Assembly (NCBI RefSeq): GCF_025630775.1
Contig: NZ_JAOSZE010000044.1
Location: 1 to 64,000, forward strand
Direction of reading: 5' to 3'
Origin: Actinoplanes sp. KI2
Lineage (GTDB): Bacteria > Actinomycetota > Actinomycetes > Mycobacteriales > Micromonosporaceae
Length of the DNA stretch: 64,000 nucleotides
The notes beneath the pieces were generated by a model. The model was not told the DNA's origin. It did no database searches and saw only the letters and a program-made list of their open reading frames with translations. The position numbers and the translations under genes are program-made. Position 1 is the stretch's first letter. Every line of letters starts with the position of its first letter. Shown here one piece after another: positions 18,049-26,272 of the stretch.

Positions 18049-18085
18049 CCCGGGGCGCCTCGGATCAGATCCGAGACGCCCCGGG
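18049..18085. terminator. Bidirectional hairpin terminator
   Basis: A 16-bp stem with one mismatch and a 3-nt loop (arms 18049-18065 and 18069-18085) lies between the convergent peptidase and YegP-like genes. It has no T-tract on either strand, as is common in high-GC actinomycetes. Confidence 0.75.
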
Positions 18086-18105
18086 AACGGCCGAGAACGG
18101 CCGGA

Positions 18106-18282
18106 TCAGTCGGTCTGGTCGTCGACCGAGGCGCCGCCGGCGTTCTTCTGGATCGACGCGATCGTGTTCAGCGCCGAAGCCTTCTGCTTGTACGACTCGC
18201 TGGTCGCCACGACCTGGCCGTTGGTGGACACCATGTTGAACCGGAACTCACCGTTGCTGGTCCTCTTGACCACGAACTTCAT
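18106..18282 (-). CDS. YegP-like DUF1508 protein
   Basis: A 58-residue protein with a single DUF1508/YegP module: FVVKRTSNGEFRFNMVSTNG followed by VATSESYKQKASALNTIASI. Family members are small beta-beta-beta-alpha proteins, usually in two tandem copies; this is a one-copy version. GGAGG lies 7 nt before ATG 18282 and makes this the start; longer upstream extensions read into the promoter region. The cellular role of the family is not established. Confidence 0.85.
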   Translation of the reverse strand: MKFVVKRTSNGEFRFNMVSTNGQVVATSESYKQKASALNTIASIQKNAGGASVDDQTD

Positions 18283-18383
18283 CACGTCACCTCCAATGCG
18301 GCTGTACCCGTGCACGAACGGCCGAAACTCGTGATCGATCGAGATCGGTCGCGGCGCGCGCCGGACGCCGAGCCGTGAAAGTC

Positions 18384-18403
18384 TTGACATACCTCGATAG
18401 GTA
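18384..18403 (+). promoter_or_regulatory. Promoter/operator region of the aldo/keto reductase gene
   Basis: TTGACA (18384-18389) is followed at once by the inverted repeat TACCT-CGAT-AGGTA (18390-18403), 26 nt before the aldo/keto reductase start. A repeat inside the spacer of a promoter is a typical repressor site. No good -10 is seen at 17 bp. Confidence 0.4.
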
Positions 18404-18428
18404 GTCGCTTCTGGGAGGCTGGAACAGC

Positions 18429-19457
18429 ATGGTTCAGTACCGACCGTTCGGGCGCACCGGCGTGCAGATCAGCTCACTGACGCTCGGCGCGATGAACTTC
18501 GGTCAGTCGGGCAACCCCGATCACGCCGAGGGCATCCGGATAATCCACCGGGCCCTCGACGCCGGGATCAACGCGATCGACACCGCGGACGTCTACTCGC
18601 AGGGCGAGAGCGAGGTGATCGTCGGCAAGGCGCTGCACGGCCGCCGCGACGACGTATTCCTGGCCACCAAGTTCCACGGGCAGATCGGCGAGGGCCGCAA
18701 CACGCGCGGGAACTCGCGCCGGTGGATCGTCGCCGAGGTGGAGAACAGCCTCCGTCGTCTGCAGACCGACTGGATCGATCTGTACCAGGTGCACCGGCCC
18801 GAGCCGGAGACCGACTTCGACGAGACGCTCGGGGCGCTCACCGACCTCGTCCGGCAGGGAAAGGTCCGCTACCTCGGCACGTCGACGTTCGAGCCGTCGG
18901 CGATCGTGGAGGGGCAGTGGATCGCCGAGCGGCGCGGTCGCGAGCGGGTGGTCAGTGAGCAGCCGCCGTACTCGATCCTGGTGCGGGGGATCGAGCGCGA
19001 GATGCTCCCGGTGGCCGCCCGCTACGGCCTCGCCGTCCTGCCGTGGAGTCCGCTCGCCGGCGGATACCTGTCCGGGCGCTACCACTCGGGCCTGGACGCG
19101 CCGATCTCCGCGCGGGCGTCGCGCTTTCCCGAGCGGTTCGACCCGACCCGCCCCGCCAACGCCCCGAAGCTGGCAGCGGTCGACGAACTGGCCAAACTCG
19201 CCGACGAGGCCGGCCTGTCGCTGATCCACCTGGCGCTCGGGTTCGTGCTCGCGCACCCGGCGATCACCTCGGCGATCATCGGGCCGCGCACGATCGAGCA
19301 TTTCGAGTCACAACTGGGCGCCGGCGAGGTGACGCTGCCGCCGGACGTGCTCGACCGGATCGACGAGATCGTCCCGCCCGGCACGAACCTGAACCCGATC
19401 GACGCCGGATATCAACCGCCGTCCCTCGCCGACAAGACCACCCGCCGCCGCACTTGA
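18429..19457 (+). CDS. Aldo/keto reductase
   Basis: A 342-residue NADPH-dependent aldo/keto reductase (TIM barrel, cytosolic). It has the catalytic tetrad in context: Asp and Tyr in NAIDTADVYSQGESE, Lys in FLATKFHG and His in YQVHRPEP. It ends with the cofactor segment AIIGPRTIEHFESQLGA. It resembles the YghZ/general-stress subgroup that reduces aldehydes and ketones. GGGAGG lies about 10 nt before the ATG. The palindrome just upstream suggests regulated expression. Substrate unknown. Confidence 0.9.
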   Translation: MVQYRPFGRTGVQISSLTLGAMNFGQSGNPDHAEGIRIIHRALDAGINAIDTADVYSQGESEVIVGKALHGRRDDVFLATKFHGQIGEGRNTRGNSRRWIVAEVENSLRRLQTDWIDLYQVHRPEPETDFDETLGALTDLVRQGKVRYLGTSTFEPSAIVEGQWIAERRGRERVVSEQPPYSILVRGIEREMLPVAARYGLAVLPWSPLAGGYLSGRYHSGLDAPISARASRFPERFDPTRPANAPKLAAVDELAKLADEAGLSLIHLALGFVLAHPAITSAIIGPRTIEHFESQLGAGEVTLPPDVLDRIDEIVPPGTNLNPIDAGYQPPSLADKTTRRRT

Positions 19458-19481
19458 GGCGTCGCGCCTAACGTGCCGGGC

Positions 19482-20918
19482 TTAAGGCGGCGTGCTGCCG
19501 ACCGGCGCGCCGGCGTCACGGTCGCCGACGGTTGGGACGCCATTTCGTAGGCGTTGCACCGGTGCGGGATCGATCGGCAGCGGCGGGGCGCCACCGGTGG
19601 CCGCCGCCGGATGCTGCGGGCCGGCGCTCGGCAGTGGTGGCGCGTGGCGGACCGCGGGGCTGATGGTCGCCGCGATCGCGGCGGCCAGCATGAGGGCGGC
19701 GAGCGGCCAGATCGCCGCGTGCGGGGGGAGAGCGGTCAGCAGGCAGCCGGCGATCAGCGAGGCCAGCGGCATGACGCCCCACGTGACCGTCATGGCCGCG
19801 CTCGTCACGCGGCCGAGCAGATGGTTGGGAACGAGCACGGCCGCGCAGCTCGTCAGCACGACGTTCCACAGCGGACCGACGAACGCGCAGGCGGCGCCGA
19901 GCACGCCGAGCAGTATCGGGTTGGTCGTGAAGGGAAAGAGCGGGAGCAGCGCGGCCCAGACCCAGGTGACCCCGACGACGACCCGGCGGGCGGTGAGGTG
20001 GCGGTGCAGTTTCGTCGCTGCCAGAGCGCCGGCCAGGCCGCCCGCGCTGTACAGGCCGAGCAGCACGCCGACCGAGGCCGAGCCGCGCTCGTGGGCCAGC
20101 ACCACCAGGATCAGCACGAGCGCCTGGAAGACCAGGTTGCTGACCGCGAGCAGCGCGATCGTCATCCGGATCAGCGGCTGCCGCCAGATCCACCGCAGTC
20201 CGTCGAGCGTCGCTCGCCAGAGCGATTCCCGCCGGTCCGCCGAGCGGCCGGCGGCCGGGTCGGCGGGTGCAGGGGCGGGGGCGGCTGGCTCGGCGGGTGC
20301 GGGGGCGGCGGCGTCGTTCTGCGGCCGGGCCGGCGAGGGTGCTTTCAGGTCGCGGCGGACCAGCACCAGGGCAAGGGCGGAGAGCAGGAACGAGGCGAAA
20401 TCGACCAGGAACGGTACGGCTCGGCCCGCGGCGAACAGCAGTCCACCGAGCGGCGGCCCGATCAGGCCGGCGCCGCGGGTGCGGGCCTCGTTCTGGGCGA
20501 TCGCCGCGGGCAGGAGGCCGGCGGGGACGACCAGCGGGAGGGCCGCCCGCTCGGCGAGGCCGAAGAAGACCGAGCAGAGACCGACCGCGAACGCAACCGC
20601 GGCCAGGTGCGCGACCGTGAGCGCTCCCGCCAGGACGGCGATCGGCACACTCACCACCGCCACGGCCGCGGTGAGCTCGCTGACCAGCAGGACGGTGTGC
20701 CGGTTCCAACGGTCGACGAGCGGGCCGGCCGGCAGGTTGGCGACCAGGAACGGCAGCGATCCAGCGGCGGCGACCAGGCCGGCGTCGCCGGGGGAGCCGG
20801 TGGTCGCGAGCACGAGCAGCGGCATCGCCGTGCCGCTGATCTGGGCGCCGAGCTGCGACACGACTTGGCCGCTCCACAGCGCCACGAAATCCCGGTTGCG
20901 CCACAGGGGAGTGGTCAC
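19482..20918 (-). CDS. MFS transporter (DHA3-like exporter)
   Basis: A 478-residue major facilitator protein with about 12 membrane helices, opening with LWRNRDFVALWSGQVVSQLG, the usual start of the MFS_3/DHA3 drug exporters. A conserved cytoplasmic loop reads GPLVDRWNRH. The central loop has an Ala/Pro-rich linker (about residues 210-245) and the C-terminal tail is Pro-rich. GTG 20918 overlaps the stop of the upstream ArsR-type regulator (GTGA), so the pair is coupled and the transporter is probably under that regulator's control. Substrate unknown. Confidence 0.85.
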   Translation of the reverse strand: MTTPLWRNRDFVALWSGQVVSQLGAQISGTAMPLLVLATTGSPGDAGLVAAAGSLPFLVANLPAGPLVDRWNRHTVLLVSELTAAVAVVSVPIAVLAGALTVAHLAAVAFAVGLCSVFFGLAERAALPLVVPAGLLPAAIAQNEARTRGAGLIGPPLGGLLFAAGRAVPFLVDFASFLLSALALVLVRRDLKAPSPARPQNDAAAPAPAEPAAPAPAPADPAAGRSADRRESLWRATLDGLRWIWRQPLIRMTIALLAVSNLVFQALVLILVVLAHERGSASVGVLLGLYSAGGLAGALAATKLHRHLTARRVVVGVTWVWAALLPLFPFTTNPILLGVLGAACAFVGPLWNVVLTSCAAVLVPNHLLGRVTSAAMTVTWGVMPLASLIAGCLLTALPPHAAIWPLAALMLAAAIAATISPAVRHAPPLPSAGPQHPAAATGGAPPLPIDPAPVQRLRNGVPTVGDRDAGAPVGSTPP

Positions 20919-21481
20919 GGGATCTCCGGCGTGGGAAAGGCGTGGAACACCACCGAGATGTGCCGTGCGCCGGGGGAGGCTTGATCCGGGTCGCGGTACC
21001 AGCGGGAGAGCAAGGCGAGGTATTCCTCGGCGAACCGGGCGAGTTCCTCGGCGGTGAGCGTCGTGCCGCCGAAGGAGTGTTGGGCGGCGTCCGAGAAGTC
21101 GCCGTAGGAGTCGCGGTCGGTGAGGTAGGCCAGCAACTCGCGCCCCGACCGCTCGAACCACTGCCGGCCCACCTCGTCGGCCGCGGCGGCGATCTGCGGG
21201 TCGGTTGCCCGGCGGGGCAGGCGCAGGTCCTGGGGGATGGCTCGCCAGTATCGGCGCCGGCCGGCCGAGCGGGCCGTGTCCTCCTCGAGGAAGCCGAAGC
21301 GCTCCAGCTGCCGCAGGTGGTAACTGGTCGCGCCCCGATCGGCGCCGAACTCGGTGGCCAGGTCGGCCGAGGTGGCCGGACCCTGCCGCTGGAGCCGGGT
21401 GAGCAGCTGCTGACGCAGCGGGTGAGCGAGCGCCTTGAGCGCCTCGACGTCGGTCAGGAGACGGGGCCGGTTCTCCACCAT
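20915..21481 (-). CDS. ArsR-like winged-helix regulator
   Basis: A 188-residue regulator. An ArsR-type HTH (about residues 12-75: ALKALAHPLRQQLLTRLQRQGPATSADLATEFG and a recognition helix GATSYHLRQLERFG) is followed by a C-terminal helical effector region. It lacks the cysteine metal site ELCVCDL. Co-translation with the MFS exporter suggests it senses the exported compound. ATG 21481 is chosen because a TAGGTA box (21492-21497, complement) lies 10 nt upstream, compatible with a leaderless transcript; a TTG at 21502 would add seven residues. Confidence 0.8.
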   Translation of the reverse strand: MVENRPRLLTDVEALKALAHPLRQQLLTRLQRQGPATSADLATEFGADRGATSYHLRQLERFGFLEEDTARSAGRRRYWRAIPQDLRLPRRATDPQIAAAADEVGRQWFERSGRELLAYLTDRDSYGDFSDAAQHSFGGTTLTAEELARFAEEYLALLSRWYRDPDQASPGARHISVVFHAFPTPEIP

Positions 21482-21573
21482 GATGAGAAGATACCTATGC
21501 AAAGACTTGTTCTCAACACCGAGGAGCAGTTGATGTACTGACGGTGTTGCCGGGAGCGCCTACCGTGAGCGGT

Positions 21574-22128
21574 GTGACGAAGCTCGATCGGGGCGGCCCG
21601 GTTCCGCCGTCTGATCCGTGGCACGAGGCAGCCCCGCTGGACGCCGCTGCGTGGCCGTCACCGCCCGTCCCCGACGACATGGGCCCCGCGGACGCCCCGC
21701 ACCGCCGGCTCCCCTGGCGATGGGTCGCCCTGACCGCCGTGGTCGTTCTCGCCGCGGCGATCGGTTTCGGGTTGCGCTCGCCGCGCTCGCCCGGCCCCGC
21801 GCCCACGCTCGCCGCTCCCGCACCGACCGCCTCGGCCGGCTCGGCGCCGGCGACGGTGACCGTCGTCTACGCGGTGACCGCGGGGTCGGGGGACATCGGC
21901 AGCGTGCAGTACACCGATCAGGACGGCACCATCGTCAGCCGCGGCGGCATCGATCTGCCGTGGCGGGTCACCTTCCAGGTGACCGGGGAGCCGCACGGGT
22001 TCGTCCTCATCGCGCAGCGCAAGCAGGGCGGCACCGGGGCGGTGACCTGCTCGATCACGGTCGGCGGCAAGGTGCTCAGCAGCGCGCGGCAGACCGGCCG
22101 CTACGCCGCCCCGGAGTGCTCCGCCTAG
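21574..22128 (+). CDS. MmpS-like membrane-anchored protein
   Basis: A 184-residue protein. A Pro-rich cytoplasmic N-terminus (about 45 residues) is followed by one membrane helix (WVALTAVVVLAAAIGFGL) and an extracytoplasmic beta-sandwich domain with two cysteines (VTCSITV and APECSA). This layout fits the MmpS family, whose members assist MmpL exporters, but no mmpL gene is nearby. TACCGT (21561-21566) lies 7 nt before GTG 21574, which suggests a leaderless start; GTG 21565 is an alternative. Confidence 0.7.
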   Translation: MTKLDRGGPVPPSDPWHEAAPLDAAAWPSPPVPDDMGPADAPHRRLPWRWVALTAVVVLAAAIGFGLRSPRSPGPAPTLAAPAPTASAGSAPATVTVVYAVTAGSGDIGSVQYTDQDGTIVSRGGIDLPWRVTFQVTGEPHGFVLIAQRKQGGTGAVTCSITVGGKVLSSARQTGRYAAPECSA

Positions 22129-22179
22129 CTGTCCCGTCCGGGTAGGTCCACACAGCACGGGCCCGCGTACGGTGGCCAC

Positions 22180-23130
22180 ATGAAGATCGTCGTGCTCGAT
22201 GACTATCAGCGGGTCGCGCGCTCGTACGCCCCGTTCGACGCGCTGCCGGACGCCGAGGTCGAGGTGCTGCACGAGCACCTCGTCGGCGTGGACGAGCTGG
22301 CCCGGGCGCTGCGCGGCGCCGAGGTCGTGGTGGCGATGCGCGAACGCACACCGTTCCGGGCCGAGATCTTCGCGAAAACGCCGGACCTTCGGCTGCTGAT
22401 CACCACCGGGATGGCGAACGCGTCGATCGATCTGACCGCGGCCGCGGCACACGGCGTGACGGTGTGCGGCACCGCGTCGGGGGCGGCGCGGAACACCGCC
22501 GAGCTCACCTGGGCGCTGATCCTGGCCTGCCGGCGCCGGGTGGTGACCGAGGACCGGGCGCTGCGCGAGGGCCGCTGGCAGACCACGATCGGCACCGATC
22601 TGGCCGGGACCACCCTGGGGGTGCTCGGGCTGGGCCGGCTCGGCACGCAGGTGGCCCGGATCGGGCAGGCGTTCGACATGCGGGTGATCGCGTGGAGCGA
22701 GAACCTCACGCCGGAGCGGGCCGAGGCGGCCGGGGCGACGCTGGTGAGCCGGGATGAGCTGTTCGCGGCGAGCGACGTGCTGACCGTCCACCTCAAGCTG
22801 AGCGAGCGGACGGTCGGTCTGGTCGGCGCCGCCGAGCTCGCGGCGATGAAGCCGGGCGCGATCCTGGTCAACACGTCGCGCGGGCCGATCGTGGACGAGG
22901 CCGCGCTGGTGACCGCGCTGACCGCGGGATCGATCGCGGGCGCGGGCCTGGACGTGTACGACGTCGAGCCGTTGCCGGCCGAGAACCCGCTGCGGGGCGC
23001 GCCGAACACCGTGCTGCTGCCGCACCTCGGCTACGTCACCGACGCCACCTACCGGACCTGGTACGAGCAGGTCGTCGAGAACGTCGTGGCCTGGCGCGCC
23101 GGCTCTCCGGTGCGAGTTCTGAGCAGTTAG
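22180..23130 (+). CDS. D-2-hydroxyacid dehydrogenase family protein
   Basis: A 316-residue NAD-dependent D-isomer-specific 2-hydroxyacid dehydrogenase. The cofactor motif GLGRLG is near residue 150. The catalytic Arg is in NTSRGPIVDE, followed by Glu in DVYDVEPLP and His in LLPHLGY. It interconverts 2-keto and D-2-hydroxy acids; substrate specificity is not visible. TACGGT directly followed by six bases and ATG indicates a leaderless transcript. It converges on egtD with a strong terminator hairpin between. Confidence 0.85.
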   Translation: MKIVVLDDYQRVARSYAPFDALPDAEVEVLHEHLVGVDELARALRGAEVVVAMRERTPFRAEIFAKTPDLRLLITTGMANASIDLTAAAAHGVTVCGTASGAARNTAELTWALILACRRRVVTEDRALREGRWQTTIGTDLAGTTLGVLGLGRLGTQVARIGQAFDMRVIAWSENLTPERAEAAGATLVSRDELFAASDVLTVHLKLSERTVGLVGAAELAAMKPGAILVNTSRGPIVDEAALVTALTAGSIAGAGLDVYDVEPLPAENPLRGAPNTVLLPHLGYVTDATYRTWYEQVVENVVAWRAGSPVRVLSS

Positions 23131-23153
23131 GGCCGCCCCGGGCGGGGCGGCCC
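23130..23153. terminator. Bidirectional hairpin terminator between ddh-like gene and egtD
   Basis: A perfect 10-bp G+C stem (23130-23139 and 23144-23153) with a 4-nt loop starts at the last base of the dehydrogenase stop codon and lies 7 nt from the egtD stop. No T-tract follows. Confidence 0.75.
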
Positions 23154-23159
23154 CGAACT

Positions 23160-24131
23160 TCAGACCGCGCGTGCGAGGGAGACCGCGAACAACCCGTCCC
23201 GGTCGGTCCACCAGTGGTCGAGGGCGAACCCGGCATCGTCCAGCTCCCGGTCCACCCCGTCCCGGCGGAACTTCGCCGACACCTCGGTGCGGACCTCCTC
23301 GCCGGCCGCGAAGTCGACCACGAGACCCACCCCCGGGATCGTCACCCGCATCGGCCAGCGGGCCCGCAACCGCATCTCGATCCACTCCCGGTCCGCGTCC
23401 CAGAGCGCGACGTGCGCGAACCCGTCCAGATCGAAATCCGCGTCCAGGCTGCTGTTGAGCACCCGCAGCACGTTCCGGTTGAAGTCGGCGGTCACCCCGT
23501 CCGCGTCGTCGTACGCCGGCACCACGACCCGCGGGCTCTTCACCAGGTCGGTGCCGAGCAGCAGATGCTCGCCCGGGTCGAGGACCGAGCGCACGTCGGC
23601 GAGGAACTGGGCCCGCTCCTCCGGCACCAGGTTCCCGATCGTGCCGCCGAGGAACGCGACCAGCCGGTCCCCGCCGTCCGGCAGGTGCTTCAGATGCCGG
23701 GCGAAGTCCCCGACGATGTTGTGCACCCGCAGCCCCGGGTAGTCGGCGGTGATCCGCGTCGCGGCCGCCGACAGCGCGGTCGGCGACACGTCCATCGGGA
23801 CGAACGTCTCCAGCGTGCCGGCCGCGGTGAGCGCGTCGAGCAGCAGCCGGGTCTTGGTGGAGTAGCCGGAGCCGAGCTCGAGCAGCGACCGCGCCCGGGT
23901 GTGCGACGCGATCTCGGCCGCGTGGTCGTGCAGGATCTGCCGCTCGCTGCGGGTCGGGTAGTACTCGTCGAGCTCGGTGATCTTCTCGAACAGCTCGCTG
24001 CCCCGGGCGTCGTAGAACCACTTGGGCGGTAGCCATTTCGAGTCGGCGGTGAGGCCGGCGATCACGTCGGCCCGCAGCGTGCGGGCCAGGTCGTCGGCGT
24101 CCATGTGCACTTCGAGCGCGGGCGCGTTCAT
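23160..24131 (-). CDS. egtD: L-histidine N-alpha-methyltransferase
   Basis: Converts histidine to hercynine (trimethylhistidine) with three S-adenosylmethionine, the first step of ergothioneine synthesis, in the cytosol. At 323 residues it has the family's usual length. It shows the SAM-binding run LLELGSGYSTKTRLLLDAL, the conserved FLGGTIGNLVPEE, and the histidine-pocket segment FNRNVLRVLN. It is the last gene of egtABCD; its ATG overlaps the egtC stop (ATGA). Confidence 0.97.
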   Translation of the reverse strand: MNAPALEVHMDADDLARTLRADVIAGLTADSKWLPPKWFYDARGSELFEKITELDEYYPTRSERQILHDHAAEIASHTRARSLLELGSGYSTKTRLLLDALTAAGTLETFVPMDVSPTALSAAATRITADYPGLRVHNIVGDFARHLKHLPDGGDRLVAFLGGTIGNLVPEERAQFLADVRSVLDPGEHLLLGTDLVKSPRVVVPAYDDADGVTADFNRNVLRVLNSSLDADFDLDGFAHVALWDADREWIEMRLRARWPMRVTIPGVGLVVDFAAGEEVRTEVSAKFRRDGVDRELDDAGFALDHWWTDRDGLFAVSLARAV

Positions 24132-24871
24132 GCTTCTCCCAGTGGAGTAAGGGTGAGGTCGGTGGCCGTGGCGGTCAGCAGGGTCCCGTCGGGGACCGGA
24201 CGCCAGGCGGAGCGGTCGTCGAGCGGCTCGGAAGCGACCGTTATAAACGAAAAATCGGAGATATACGACAAGGAGTGTCCAACCGCCGTGGCGGCGAGCG
24301 CCACGCCGTCGGTGAGCAGCAAGTTGAGCCGCGAGCCCGGCGCGGCCCGCGACACCTCGGCCACCACACCGGCCAGCGCCTCGGCAAGCGAGGCGCCGGC
24401 CCGCAGCCGATCACGGACCAGGACCCACAGCAGCGCCGCATCGGTCGGCGCGTCCATCGTCAACAAGTCCGTGGGTGGCAATGTTCCGGCGAGCTTGGCG
24501 ACCGACGCGGGCCAGCCGGTGACGACCCCGTTGTGGCTGAACAGCCAGGGCCCGTCGCCGAACGGCGCCGCGGCCGTTTCCACCACCGGCATGCCGACGG
24601 TCGCACTGCGCACGGCCGCGAGGACCGCGCCGGAGGAGGTCGCGCGGGAGATCGCCGGGAGCGAGACGTCACTCCATATCGGAGTATCGCGTCGGTACCG
24701 AACGGGGCCGGCCGGGGTGTACCACCCGACCCCGAACCCGTCCGCGTTGATCGTCCCGCCGCCGCGCATGTCTCGCGGCGCCCAGGATTGATGCACGAGC
24801 GAGTGCGGCGGGTCGAACACCAGCGAGGCCAGCGGCACGGGCGGCCCGAGATAGGCCAGATGGCGGCACAT
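24128..24871 (-). CDS. egtC: Ergothioneine biosynthesis glutamine amidotransferase-like hydrolase EgtC
   Basis: Removes glutamate from gamma-glutamyl-hercynylcysteine sulfoxide. A 247-residue class II (Ntn) amidotransferase with the catalytic Cys exposed after Met removal (MCRHLAYLG), GWYTPAG and the oxyanion/Asn region FSHNGVVTGW. The start overlaps the egtB stop (TGATG), and the end overlaps egtD (ATGA). Its sequence reads cleanly to the stop. Confidence 0.95.
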   Translation of the reverse strand: MCRHLAYLGPPVPLASLVFDPPHSLVHQSWAPRDMRGGGTINADGFGVGWYTPAGPVRYRRDTPIWSDVSLPAISRATSSGAVLAAVRSATVGMPVVETAAAPFGDGPWLFSHNGVVTGWPASVAKLAGTLPPTDLLTMDAPTDAALLWVLVRDRLRAGASLAEALAGVVAEVSRAAPGSRLNLLLTDGVALAATAVGHSLSYISDFSFITVASEPLDDRSAWRPVPDGTLLTATATDLTLTPLGEA

Positions 24872-26169
24872 CAGGCGTCCCGCGCACAGCGGAACCCGCT
24901 GAAGATCTGCCGCCGGATCGGATAGTCCCAGTTGCGGAAGGTGCCCCGGCAGGCCGACCGGTCGGTGCCGAACGATCCGCCGCGCAGCACCTTGTACTCC
25001 GGGCCGAAGAACACCTCCGAGTACTCCCGGTAGGGAAACGCCACGAACCCCGGGTAAGCGGCGAAGTCCGTCGACGTCCACTCCCAGACGTCCCCGATCA
25101 GCTGATGCACCCCGAACGGCGAGACTCCGGAGGGGTACGCCCCGACGGGGGCCGGTCGCAGATGACGCTGTCCGAGGTTCGCCTGCGCAGCCGTGGGCTC
25201 CTCGTCGCCCCACGGATACCGCCGGGACCGCCCGGTCGCCGGGTCGTAGCGGGCTGCCTTCTCCCACTCGGCCTCGGTCGGCAGCCGTTTGCCCGCCCAG
25301 GCCGCGAACGCCTCGGCCTCGTAAAAGCTCACGTGCACGACCGGCTCGTCGGGAACGATCCGCTGGGTGCGACCGAATTTCGTGTACGCCCAAGCGTCGC
25401 CATCGCGTTCCCAGTGCGACGGGGCGACGATCCCCGCGGCCTGCCGGTATGCCCATCCCGAGGCGCTCCACCAGCGCGGGTCGTCGTACCCGCCGTCGTC
25501 GATGAACTCGGCGTAGGCGCCGTTGGTCACCGGCGCCCGGTCGATCCGGAAGGCCGGCACCACCACCTGATGAGCCGGCCGCTCGTTGTCCAGCGCCCAC
25601 GGCTCGGTGCTGGTGCCCATGGTGAACGGGCCGGCCGGGATCAGGGCCTCCCCGGTCACCGGCCCGGACGATGCCGGCGGCGCGGGCGCGTCGAGCACCG
25701 GCGCGCCGCGGCGCAGCTGATGGGTGGCGAGCATGGTCTCGTCGTGCTGCTGCTCGTGCTGGACGATCATGCCGAACGCGAACCCCTGGTCGACCAGCGG
25801 CGCACCGTCCAGCCGGCTGCGGGTCAGCACGTCGAGCGCCTTGTCCCGGACGGTCGCCACGTACCGCCGGGCCTCGGCCGGACCGAGCAGCGGCAGTTGC
25901 GGCCGGTCCCGGCGCGGATGCTTGAACGCGTCGTACAGCTCGTCGATGTCGCGGCGCACCGGCTCGCGCCCGCCGACGTCCCGGACGAGCCACAGCTCCT
26001 CCTGGTTGCCGACGTGGGCGAGATCCCACACCAGGGGCGACATCAGCGGCGAGTGCTGCCGGATCAGGTCGCCGTCGTCGACGGCCTCGGTCAGCAGGAC
26101 GGTGCGGTCGCGGGCCCGTCCGAGCTCGGCGGCGACCCGGTCACGCAGGCGGTCGGTCTCGATGGTCAT
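24871..26169 (-). CDS. egtB: Hercynine oxygenase (sulfoxide synthase)
   Basis: Non-haem iron enzyme that joins gamma-glutamylcysteine to hercynine and forms the sulfoxide. It has 432 residues. The N-terminal DinB-like half carries the three iron ligands: His52 (LAHVGNQEE) and His138 and His142 (HEQQHDE). The C-terminal half is the FGE-sulfatase domain (PAGPFTMGT, RLPTEAEWEKAAR, GDVWEWTSTDF, VLRGGSFGTD). ATG 26169 overlaps the stop of a mini-ORF (TGATG) and follows GGGAG. Its first 20 or so nucleotides are repeated twice more upstream. Confidence 0.96.
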   Translation of the reverse strand: MTIETDRLRDRVAAELGRARDRTVLLTEAVDDGDLIRQHSPLMSPLVWDLAHVGNQEELWLVRDVGGREPVRRDIDELYDAFKHPRRDRPQLPLLGPAEARRYVATVRDKALDVLTRSRLDGAPLVDQGFAFGMIVQHEQQHDETMLATHQLRRGAPVLDAPAPPASSGPVTGEALIPAGPFTMGTSTEPWALDNERPAHQVVVPAFRIDRAPVTNGAYAEFIDDGGYDDPRWWSASGWAYRQAAGIVAPSHWERDGDAWAYTKFGRTQRIVPDEPVVHVSFYEAEAFAAWAGKRLPTEAEWEKAARYDPATGRSRRYPWGDEEPTAAQANLGQRHLRPAPVGAYPSGVSPFGVHQLIGDVWEWTSTDFAAYPGFVAFPYREYSEVFFGPEYKVLRGGSFGTDRSACRGTFRNWDYPIRRQIFSGFRCARDA

Positions 26170-26219
26170 CACGGCTCCCGGGTGGCGGCGCTGCGGGGGC
26201 GGTCGGTCTCGATGGTCAT
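26169..26219 (-). CDS. 16-residue mini-ORF B, a partial copy of the egtB start
   Basis: ATG 26219 starts a 16-residue frame beginning MTIETDRPR, almost identical to EgtB's own MTIETDRLR, and ending in TREP. Its TGA overlaps the egtB ATG (TGATG). The GGGAG inside its end acts as the ribosome binding site of egtB. It is probably translated only as a coupling device; a function for the peptide itself is doubtful. Confidence 0.6.
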   Translation of the reverse strand: MTIETDRPRSAATREP

Positions 26220-26272
26220 CACGGCTCCCGGATGGTGCCGGCGCCGCGGGGGCGGTCGGTCTCGATGGTCAT
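26219..26272 (-). CDS. 17-residue mini-ORF A, a partial copy of the egtB start
   Basis: ATG 26272 overlaps the egtA stop (ATGA) and opens a 17-residue frame, again beginning MTIETDRPR and ending TIREP. Its TGA overlaps the ATG of mini-ORF B (TGATG). Together A and B keep an unbroken chain of overlapping stops and starts from egtA to egtB, so the duplication has preserved translational coupling. Confidence 0.6.
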   Translation of the reverse strand: MTIETDRPRGAGTIREP

